From Verpa conica (Eukaryota > Ascomycota > Pezizomycetes > Pezizales > Morchellaceae), in assembly GCA_033030425.1 (NCBI GenBank), contig JAUFSD010000016.1:1-64000 (forward strand): a DNA stretch of 64,000 nucleotides, in the 5' to 3' direction. Position 1 is the stretch's first letter. Every line of letters begins with the position of its first letter. The notes under the pieces are model-generated. The model did no database searches. It saw only the letters and a program-made list of their open reading frames with translations, and was not told the DNA's origin. This document shows, piece after piece, positions 54,901-64,000 of this stretch. The position numbers and the translations under genes are program-made.

Positions 54901-57900
54901 GCAACCTGCCCCAGACCAACAGATCTCTTCGAAGCATTTGTAATTCCTAATATTACCCTCCTTAACGACGAAGAGCTGAGAGCTTCACATGTCGGATATG
55001 TACTACAAAACTATCATACACTCTCAGCAAAATCAAAGGACGATCTTTCGAATACCGAGTTTGTTCCAGTTCAATATCCATCAAACAAAAAGTCATTAAA
55101 ATTACCAAGGGATACCGTAGTTCCCAACTCATTGGTATCCTCACTTTATTTCGGAGATGAAGGTAGAGTGCCAACCGAGGAATTTTACCACTGCTACCAG
55201 TCGAAACTACTTGATTTAGGGACAGTTAATATTATCAGTAGTGAGGTGATTATCGATAGAATTATGCAATATGGGCAGCGTGGAGAAGCCGGCTACCCAT
55301 TGGATGAAATTGCAGCAAAGGTGGAGCAACTTTTCACACATTATAATAAGCCTCCATGGCTGTCTGATGAAATTCTTGAATCTTTAGCATGGATTCCGGC
55401 TCAAGAGTTGGATGGAAATATAGGACTTTTCAGTATTACACAGTGCCGGGACCGAAGCCGGGAATTGCTTGTTAAGTATATCATGCCCTTGGTATCTTTT
55501 CCCGTCACCCCCGTATGGGTGAAGTGCTTCGGATGGGATCAACCACTATCCAAGAATCTACTCCTGGAGCAGTTAAAAAAGGCTGTTATTGCTGAAGACA
55601 ACGTGGTTATCGAGCACCTGATTAGGAGTGGTGATCTGGCGCCTTACGTCGCCGAATTGTCTGATATGGAATGGATCCCTAGTGCTGGAGGCGGCTACTA
55701 TTCACCATCTAAGATATTTTTAGACAACTTCCGAGGCCTTTCTCCAGAGTTTGGCACCCTAGAGGCCCGCTTCAAAAAATTATCGCTTATTAAGAAGTTA
55801 GGATTAAAGAATAAACCCTCATTAGAACAGGTATGATCAGATCCAAAATATGCTTAGTCATCGTGTGAATACAATCACCTAACATAATTATTCTTACTCC
55901 AGCTCAAAGAATTACAAGATCAGCTTTCCCAAAAAGGAACACTCGGGAGCCTAGATCAGGAGAAAGCAATCTTTATTGTGACAGAGGTCGGGAAGCGCAC
56001 TTCAGACCCTAAAAAAATATCCAACTTTAAAGCACCAGACAGGCATGGTTGTATGTACCCTATATCAAAACTTACAGCCGGTGACCCAGGGAACGCACAG
56101 GTGGACCTATTGATCTTACACCCGGGAATTTCGCTGGATACTGCCAGGAGACTAGGAATCTCTACATTTCAAGACCGCTATCTAGAGTTACTCAACGACC
56201 CTTATTATGAAGAGGAGTTTGCCCAAAGAGAGAGTCCTGCTGCCGTTATCGAAGATACGTTGAAGCGTTACACCATCAACAGCACCTTCAATGAGTATCT
56301 TGCAAATGCAGAAGACAGTGGTGGGGCTTCTAGGGTGTGTTGGATTCTTGATGCCACGGATGATTACCCCAAGGGCAGCCTGCTCTCGCCCGAGCTCGCT
56401 GAAGTGCAGGGACCAGCTCTATTTTGTTACAATGATGGCGGTAAGTGGACTGAAGTTATATTCACTTACATTAAATATACTAACATACACAAGTATTCAC
56501 GGATAATGATTTCAGAGGAATCATCAACATTGGGGTTGGGTCGAAGGGCTCTAGTCCCTCTAAGATTGGGAAGTTTGGGAAAGGTGCATTAACTATGTAA
56601 GCCTCTGCCTTACTACTATTTTTGTTCAAATATAGCTATGGAATACATATACTAACTATACGTATCACCTAGGTATCACTGGACCTCAGTACCAAGTTTC
56701 ATATCCGGAGACCATTATGTCGTTTTTGAGTGAGATATATCCCTCTCGAAGAATTGAAGCTTATGAGAAATTATTGCTGACTATAACTATAGCCCTGAAC
56801 AGAAGCATCTCCCCGAGCACCCACACACAAAGAAGCCAAGAGCTGGAATGAAAATGAAGATTGAACTCATCAGAGAACAATGTAAATAGCTATCCTAGTC
56901 CAGACTTTTCATAAGCCCAACTGATTGTGAGATGTGACAGGCCCTGATCAGCTCAGACCTTTTGAGGGAATTTTGAAGTTTGACAAAGACTCGAAATCAT
57001 TCCCAGGAACACTATTTCGATTCCCATTGCGGCGTTCAGATACCTTAAAACGACCCAAAATTGATATTTTCAAAGCAAGAGACTACCTGGTAGATTATTA
57101 TCGCGAGGCAACCGCTTCATTGTTATTTTTGAACGATATTTCATCCATTTCTTTCTGGGACAAGGGCTCAAAAGAACCAGTGTGGAGTGTTTCGTCGAAG
57201 GTTACTGCGGAATATACTGAACCACGTATCACTAATGTCAAAATTACCCGACGGCCTCCAAGTACACCCGATGAGAAAAAGACTTGTATGTATACACTAA
57301 AAGATATATCCGAAATAGATATGTATGTGACATCACAACTTGGTCGCGAGCTAACGAAGTGAGATAACAGACTCTGACAAGTGGTGTATTATTTCTTCTC
57401 CGAATGAGGAGGACATCAATATCCCAGAGGAGCTAGTAACTATAAAGAAAAAGGAGAGGCTTGAAGCCAAGTATGGCTTAGCAGCCTTACTCTCAGGGAG
57501 CCCTACTGGTTTTCAGAGCAGACACTTCGTTGGTTTGCCGTTAACATTTGTTGGTCAACTAGGGCTTCCGGTGCATATCAACGCGGTATGTGATCCCTGA
57601 CAATAGGTTTCCCGGGGTTAAGTCTCAGGGATATATGACTAACGGTTTTTTTAAATTTAATAGGACGTAATAATTGGGAGCAATAGACAGACAATCTCTA
57701 TCCGAGAAAAGGAAGAAGGTTCTCTGTGGAATAAGTGGATTTACAAAAACGGCATAGCTCCTTTGTACCTTGATCTGGTGGCACACCTCATGCAGTCAGA
57801 CCCCACAAACTATCATTTCTGGCCAGAGTATCCTTCAAATGCACTACGTCAAAACACCGAATCTATAACAAGGACTATCAGCGCGGCATTTTGGGAGTTG

Positions 57901-60881
57901 GTGGCCTCAAGCTCGTCCCCACTCTATCCACCAATGAGGCTACCCTCTAGTTCTTCAGATACCAACCCAGATGTTCCAAAAAACCTCAGCTTAAAGGCAG
58001 CCGTTTTTAATTTCCTGGATCCAATGGACAGTGCATTTATGCTCCCACTCCTCTCAAAGCTCGGGATTGAGAACATAGTCACCCCAAGCAAGACCATTCA
58101 GGACGGGTTAATTGCAGCACAGCCACAATTACTGAACTCGATTACACCTGCATACTTCCTAAACCGACTACGATCATCGCCAGCTCACTATCAAAGTACT
58201 CTACTCGAAATATGGGCAGAAAAAAAATATTCGATCGATTTTTTCAACTCGGTCCTCTCATTCATCACTCGCGGAACTGAGTTAAGTGCACTCGCTGATC
58301 GTGCCCTTCTGCCGCTTGCGAACCTCACCTTAGGTACCTTTCTACTAAAGGGTGGAAACGAAAGCTTTCTAGTGGCAGTAACAGAGAAAGAACGAGAAAT
58401 TCTTGATATTTCGCAGAACCTTATGGTTCATCCCGGTCTTGACTCCGCTGTGCTTCAAAGGATCATTTCTTCAGAGGCACTCAATGTTTCGCGGTTTACA
58501 TACAACGAAATCACGAGACTACATCCGATTTTAGAAGAAAGAGATAAAGAATATAGGAGAGATTGGCTTATCAAAGTTTGGGCCTATTTGAAAACCTATC
58601 CCTCATATCTACCACCGCCTAATCTCGTGGGCTTGGAGCATATGCCAGTGTACTTCGGGAAGAAAGTTGGGGAACCTGATGGCGAGGATATTTTTATTTG
58701 TCCTTCAGATTTCGAAAACTATAAGTATCCAGTGATAGTAGAACAGTCTGGTGTTACAAGGGAGGTGTCTTTGGTGCTCGGGTCACTCAAAGGGCTAATT
58801 CAATTAGAAAAGTCAGCCTTCCCCGACAGAAAATTGCCGGAAGAATCAATCAAGACTGTGACAGGCTTGCACAGGCTTCTCAAGTCAATCGATCTTCTTG
58901 CTTCTGAAAAAGAGCTGTTCATTGAAGAATATGTTACCAGAACTATCCCCTCGAGCAGTATTCCGGTTAGACTCTAACATTATCCTCCCTTTACATTACT
59001 TCCGGGTTGACACGACGATTTTAGGCTCTACGGAATCTATTTCCACCACCACTATTGTCAGAACTATTAAAGAAATACCCTCCAGCAAAGGAGTACCTCT
59101 TGCAGCTCCCTATATGGCCAGCCATGGGCTCGCAGACCTCAATCCACCAGCCAGCAACGAAAGCCTTGCTACCCCCACTTGCAAAAATATCATCATTAGG
59201 CATGACGAAGGACGATGTTTTTATCGAGCCTAGCACTGCGAAGCAATATAGCCGTGAACTAGAACACCTTGGAGTGAAAAAGATGGCACTTGATAACTTT
59301 TTAAGGAATCATGTTGGGATATCTCTAGGACAAGAAATTGCTGCAGATAAAAGACGGAGCTATCCTGCCCTATTAAAGGTTCTATTCAGTGAAAGCCGCG
59401 ATTCTTGCTCGCGACACCCCATAGGAGTCGATGGTGATGGGAAATTTTGTATGCTCGATACTCTGTATGCGTCTAACGAGCCAGTTTTTATGGCAGCCTT
59501 CCGAGACTTGGAAAAAACATGTTTCCTACATCCTGAGTACCGTAGTCTAGATGTTTGGCAGAACTCATCACTCCAGAAGAATATCACACACGATAGGTAC
59601 CTGGCTTGTGCTCGCTCGATCCAGCGACGGGGAACCGAAGTAGAGCCCATCAGTCAGGATCTGATGAGGGATGCAAAAAAAGTCTTCGAATTTCTGTGCT
59701 GGGACACCCAAGATATAAGGCGGTGGAATGCTAGTACCTGGAACCAGCTATCAAGGATCATCTTCGTCCCAACAATGACTGTCTCGAGCGCAACAAACCC
59801 CGAACATAGGATGTCACGGATGCAGGAACTATCGGGAGACACAAAGCTCAAGACATTGCTAGAATGTATCATTCCTGAGTATACGAGTATCGCCTGGAGC
59901 CAATGCCCAATTTTCAACAACCAACCAACCCAGTTTGTGCTCGCACAAATTCCAAGACGAGGCGCCCCCTCCCCAAGAACCGTTCTCAATCACCTAAAAT
60001 TTCTCTCAAACAACCGATACAATGTGACGAAGGCACAGATACAAGATTATGTGAAGGACATCAGGGCCGCCTACATACATCTTTCAAGACAACTTGAGAT
60101 GTACGACGAGGATATTGGTGCCGATCCAGAAGAAGGCGAGATCTGGTTCAATTTTGAAGCAGAAGATATCCCGCATATGACAACGGAAGATTTTCAAAAT
60201 TCTTGGACCGCCTCGAAAGATCTTTGTCTCGGACTTGAGTACGATTCACCACCACTTCAAAGAATACGCTCCTTCCTTATACCATTCCAAGGGCTACTAC
60301 AAAACTTTGATATTAAAAGATTAAGGCCTCCTATCATCCCAGTTATTGCCCCACGGGTAAACAATCATTGTTCATTAGTCTTAGGTGGATTTCAACGACT
60401 CCGGAGTAGAGGCCGGTCATTTGATGTGAGGCTGATAGCGCAAGGCGAAGTCTTCGAAGCCCACTGGTCACTCCTTTCTGCAGTGTCTGAGTATTGGGAA
60501 AGCATGTCCATGAGCGGGATGAGAGAGACAGAAACCAGAACTGTCGAATTTCCTGAGATAAGACCAAAGACAATGGCATTAATGTTGGAATACATCTATT
60601 TCGGAGCACTATCACCAATCAATACCTCGACCGATGTCACTGAGGAACTCGAAGACCTGATTGATCAACTCTACACAGCAGACCTATGGCAGCTTGAAGA
60701 CCTGAAGAAACTTCTTGAGATTAGGCTATGCGATAAGCACTGGATACGCCCAGAAACAGTCCGCCGTATACTCAGCTGTGCGGAGGATGTTCGCGCCGAA
60801 ACTGTAGCTCAAGTTTGCATTCGATATATCTACGACAATAGTGAAATCGTCCAACGCGAGGATGATGAAGAGAGTGACTAA
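51981..60881 (+). CDS. Sacsin-like protein with C-terminal BTB/BACK (about 2754 aa), two frameshifts
   Basis: Ten exons: 51981-52325, 52438-53139, 53202-55830, 55903-56440, 56494-56596, 56673-56729, 56793-56881, 56941-57585, 57664-58965, 59025-60881. All junction phases fit only if one extra base is discounted near 54710 and one near 57359; length is then 8265 nt. The N-terminus is an HSP90-like ATPase of sacsin type: 'LRELCQNADDAGASE' (N-box) and 'GKFGRGFNS' (glycine box), plus 'STLPLPIRT..PVHIHGMF'. A second, degenerate ATPase unit has 'NEYLANAEDSGGA' and 'IGKFGKGALTMYHWT'. The C-terminal ~160 residues are BTB ('SFDVRLIAQGEVFEAHWSLL', 'ALMLEYIYFGAL') and BACK-like helices. Known logic: sacsin units act as chaperone-like ATPases and BTB links to cullin-3; combined action here is inferred. 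Real lesions or assembly errors cannot be separated. Confidence 0.8.
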
Positions 60882-61455
60882 ACTCATTACGTCCCCCTGA
60901 TCAGGTAATATGCTCGATTCATTGATTACAAAAAATGAGAATAAGCACTCACATCTATTAGATATTTCTTTTTCTGCAATGTTGAATGATAGGTATACTG
61001 GCTATATTCATATAAACGCCCTTCACAGATGCAGCTCCCTTTAGTTTTAGCACCATGATATAGATGACCCCGATAGTACCAGTCCTACATTTCCCCTTTT
61101 CCTTGTTTTCTGGTTAGTTTGATCTGGGTCGCGAAAGCATATTCTTCAGGCTCGTAAGGTTAGGTTTATATTTATGTTTTATCATATCCTATAGTTAAAG
61201 GGGTATAGTTTTTACAATTTTTATGTGTATTTCATTAGTATAGTATAAGATTGATCAAAGATAACTATATAGAGATTTTGAGGCGTCAAAATGGGAGAAC
61301 TAACCATAAGTACATGGAGCCCTAGATTTGAGGCGTGAAAGAATACTCTATCTATATAGAACCAACTGAGAGGTAGTTACTTAAAAAACACCACAAACAA
61401 TCACTCTCCAGAACCGAAAGCAAACGCTACACAATTCCAGGACAATTCTAAGCCG

Positions 61456-61485
61456 GTGCACAAACTACAAATAGGGTTTGTGCAC
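61456..61485. repeat. Perfect 10-bp stem-loop
   Basis: GTGCACAAAC and GTTTGTGCAC are separated by 10 nt, about 570 bp after the stop of the sacsin-like gene. Confidence 0.8.
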
Positions 61486-61825
61486 GAGACTACCCATGAA
61501 AATCCCCTAACCCTGATACTGAGGCTCTGCGGGTACAGCCTGTGTTCGCTAAGGTAGCTGCCAACGCTAGACAAGCATGGGACCAACCTACCACCGGAAC
61601 AATTAGTATGTAGTCATTCCCTGGTTGATCCTTTTGTCAATAAAACGCCTGCTATTATCGACCATTAAACACCTCACCAGAGTGAGCGCGATTTAAGCCT
61701 TGACCTACATTGCCCCTGTATGTGTCCCCACAATTACTGGATCAGTTGTCAGGAGCAAGTTTGGCTTGGCCAAGGGTGGTAAACGACAAGTTGGATGGGC
61801 ACGAGACCAACCAGTTTACGAACAG

Positions 61826-61873
61826 TCTCAATGAGGGAATTGCGAGACATCTCAATGAGGGAATTGCGAGACA
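61826..61873. repeat. 24-bp tandem duplication
   Basis: The unit 'tctcaatgagggaattgcga' plus gaca occurs twice head to tail. Confidence 0.85.
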
Positions 61874-62399
61874 TCTCAATTCAAGTAAATGACTTTAATA
61901 GGAAACCTTTTATGCCCTTTAACCCCCCACAAGGCGCGAGAACCAAATACTGCTCCTGAAAATCGGCGTTGACATTCCTACGATCTTGAGATTGTGGTGA
62001 GTTTTGATATCTTGAGCTATTATACCCACACAGGTCTCGACCATAATGTTCTCTTCCATGGCTTGGATACATGAGTTCCTATTATATTCACTCATAGAAG
62101 AAGAAAAAACCGTATGATGACTCAACCGTACACACCCACAGACTACAAACCCGACTTCAATATATCGGCGCCTCCGGCGTCAGTGTGCCTTGCAAACCGT
62201 TATACGAGAAAAAGCAAAGTGAACCCGTATCCTGCGGCTCTTTATGTCTCACAACAGCCACGGGCGCCCCCGCGAGGCTGCTCTTTGGAACCGATCCCGA
62301 AATAAAATCTTGGTCTCTCGGCGTAGAGAAACTATAAGACCGCAGTCAGATTCACTTACTGCTATCCGTAAAACATCCACGCATTGGAAAAGATCAAAG

Positions 62400-63011
62400 A
62401 TGTCTGCACCCGCAAATTTCACCCCAACTCATTTCTTGTATATATTACCGCGCGGTGGCCCCTCTATGAAACCAGCCGAGGCATACGACATTACGTCCTA
62501 TATCACCACGAGCCCCGGCACCAAAGAATTCAAATCAGAGATGGACAAAGTCATAAATAACACCGTTAAAGGAGCCGACCCGCCACAGCCAGTGTTATCA
62601 TCTCAAAAAGAGACAGTTCTCTCAACTTCGGCCGTTATTTCAACACCTTCAAATCCTCACTTGGCAACTATCCTTACACCCCTCTCCACTCCTTTCACGG
62701 CAACAATCAAGTTCTCCGATGATGAATTCCACCCCCCGATCTCAATATACCAGGAGATCCGCTCCCTAAGTCGTACCATGACATTCATATACAACAGCCG
62801 CGTGTATAAGTGGAAGTGGGATCTTTCCGCACCATCAAGGCTAGTGATAGAGAGAGATGGGAATTTTGAAGCCGTTGCGTTTTTCTATACTAGGGGCTTC
62901 CTTCGCCTGAGCGGGGTTCTGGCAATTGATGAGAATAAGCTGGATTTAAGTGTTGCTTTTGCGACACTTTTGGTATGTATGAAACGGGAGAGACAGAGAC
63001 GACATGTTTAA
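62400..63011 (+). CDS. Tubby/DUF6593-like hypothetical protein (203 aa)
   Basis: I choose the ATG at 62400 (caaagATGTCT); the frame is open upstream to an ATG at 62244, but that extension is basic, low-complexity and not domain-like. The C-terminal half has the pattern of fungal DUF6593/tubby-C-like domains: 'MTFIYNSRVYKWKWD', a short strand 'SRLVIERDGN', 'AVAFFYTRGFLRLSG', then a hydrophobic strand 'SVAFATLLVCMKRERQRRH' ending in a basic tail. The N-terminal half is a proline/serine/threonine-rich linker. No signal peptide. These proteins are of unknown function; phospholipid-linked roles are known only for distant tubby/scramblase relatives. Intronless. Confidence 0.6.
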   Translation: MSAPANFTPTHFLYILPRGGPSMKPAEAYDITSYITTSPGTKEFKSEMDKVINNTVKGADPPQPVLSSQKETVLSTSAVISTPSNPHLATILTPLSTPFTATIKFSDDEFHPPISIYQEIRSLSRTMTFIYNSRVYKWKWDLSAPSRLVIERDGNFEAVAFFYTRGFLRLSGVLAIDENKLDLSVAFATLLVCMKRERQRRHV

Positions 63012-63529
63012 GAGGACGATGTTTGGCTTGGGTCGGGGCTGTGGTTCACGTGCTGAATGGATGGATGAATGAATGAATTAATCATAAATACGTGGTGGTT
63101 TGCGTGCTTTTTCTATGTGCTTTTTGGGGTTTTGGATCCAAAGTTACAGCTATTTACAAGCTGTTGCGGGGCTTTCGTGGATATACTTGTCATATAATTT
63201 GTTTATCGCTCGCGTATTTGTATTTGGCTTATTCTAGTGGTTTTTTGGCGTCATATTTATATAGCTGTACTTTGTTTGGAGGATGCTTTGCAAGCTACAT
63301 TATACTAATTTCTAATCCGATCGAGTGAGAAACCGTGTATGTGTAGTAAAGCCACTATTAGATTACTTATATAACGGTAGTCCCACTCTTATCTCAATAA
63401 AGAACCCCTTCTGGGATTTATTACCGAGGAAAATAGTTCCTGGGGTTTTCAATAAAACCTAACCCTAATGAGGGGTGGTACAACAAAGATGTACTCCCAT
63501 AAGCAGACCACCCAACCCTGATAAACGCA
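63012..63529. other. Gene-free stretch
   Basis: It starts with a GAAT-rich tract (63058-63082) followed by 'aattaatcataaatac', echoing 20341-20370. The hydrophobic frame 63092-63328 is not supported. Confidence 0.4.
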
Positions 63530-64000
63530 ATGTCTAACAGCAATGTCGTTTTGTCGAAAGCATCAAATCAGTTCCAAGCTTACCTACCAGATATTATTCG
63601 GCTCTTTGACGAAACCACCCTTTGGCTTATATCACGCGGAATAACCGAGCAATGGGGGGACGAGGCTCCTAGCAACCGACCGTGCTTTTTAGAGCGGGCG
63701 ACGAGGTTTCTCGAAGTAGGTTTTTAGTCTATTATGAACTACAGTATAGTGTAGCTAAAGTGTACCCCATATTCTAAGCAAGCGGAAGAACGGAAAATGA
63801 CAATGATCTTCGCAAGAGCTAATGAAAATTCACCTATCATCGGTATCCTGGTATTCAATGAAGCTCCCAGTCCGAATAGCGCAGGAGAGAGAGAGCTCTT
63901 CATTTACTGGGTGTTGACTACACGTGACCCAAGTTATCGTGGCCTAGGGAGGAGACTTGTAGCAGAGGCTATTCAGGAGGCGCGGCAGAGGAAGATTAGG
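63530..64000 (+). CDS. GNAT-family N-acetyltransferase, 3' end beyond window
   Basis: Exon 1 is 63530-63715 and exon 2 63779 to the window end; the intron (63 bp, GTAGGT..TCTAAG) is phase 0. Exon 2 encodes the core strands of a GNAT fold ('KMTMIFARA', 'PIIGILVFNEAP', 'ELFIYWVLTTRDPSY') and the acetyl-CoA-binding motif RGLGRRLVAEAIQEA (Q/R-x-x-G-x-G/A type) near 63940-63985. Exon 1 supplies an N-terminal helical segment ('YLPDIIRLFDETTLWLISRG') typical of fungal GNAT proteins. The acceptor substrate is unknown. The gene is truncated by the window, not by a lesion. Confidence 0.8.

Larger units (their letters stand above)
60882..62399. other. Gene-free stretch downstream of the sacsin-like gene
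   Basis: No supported gene. It holds a perfect 10-bp stem-loop (61456-61485) and a 24-bp tandem duplication (61826-61873). A frame at 62114-62305 and an upstream extension from 62244 may be a longer 5' end of the next gene but lack support. Confidence 0.45.

Noticed and set aside
63092..63328. 78-aa hydrophobic frame
   Set aside because: Composition follows T-rich DNA; no conserved pattern, and it starts with the GAAT-tract flank also seen elsewhere.

Overview
The window looks like nuclear DNA of a filamentous ascomycete (Pezizomycotina; the order cannot be fixed from sequence alone). Most genes are split by introns of about 45-90 bp with GT donors, CTAAC/CTGAC-like branch sites and AG acceptors. 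The families are typical of fungal accessory regions: ankyrin proteins, a PigL_N/HeLo-like N-terminal domain, a fungal CorA-like C-terminus, a ubiquitin-containing mosaic protein, a sacsin-like giant protein with a BTB end, R-type (beta-trefoil) lectin-like proteins and a GNAT acetyltransferase. Long gene-poor stretches hold miniature inverted-repeat elements, hairpins, duplicated fragments and decaying genes, so this reads as an accessory, repeat-rich compartment. All splice models below were built by hand from the sequence.

Layout. 1-3140: dispersed/tandem GC-rich repeats carrying two families of short palindromes. 3228-6820 (-): one gene whose exons join in phase from a protein kinase through ankyrin repeats to a CorA-like C-terminus, with probable lesions near the 3' end. 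7000-14900: MITEs, a multi-arm inverted repeat, one small gene and a decayed coiled-coil gene. 14933-15494 (-): three-exon gene of unknown family. 15800-17730: decayed coding sequence and a hairpin element. 18308-19637 (+): six-lobed lectin-like gene. 21025-21672 (+): P-loop NTPase. 24534-26024 (-): F-box/ankyrin protein. 27612-29879 (-): five-exon gene with an internal ubiquitin domain. 31274-33442 (+): a membrane protein and an unknown protein, followed at 33960-36890 by a rearranged second copy of this neighbourhood riddled with MITEs.

37749-39908 and 41366-44203 (both -) are two paralogous PigL_N-ankyrin genes. 44762-45818 (-) is a pseudogene with two TAG stops. 46686-47829 (+) is the intact paralogue of the lectin-like gene. 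48558-49496 and 50118-51040 (+) are a tandem pair with identical four-exon structure, a coiled coil and a C-terminal domain of three ~44-residue repeats. 51981-60881 (+) is a ten-exon sacsin-like gene ending in BTB/BACK; its frame needs two single-base corrections. 62400-63011 (+) is a tubby/DUF6593-like protein, and 63530 to the window end is a truncated GNAT acetyltransferase.

No operon-like logic is expected. A plausible theme (inference) is non-self recognition and stress or regulated cell death: PigL_N/HeLo-like plus ankyrin, a sacsin/BTB possible ubiquitin adaptor, F-box/ankyrin, a ubiquitin mosaic, paired lectin-like proteins and the kinase-ankyrin-CorA fusion are all of a kind that expands and decays in such regions. 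No rRNA, CRISPR array or convincing tRNA was seen.
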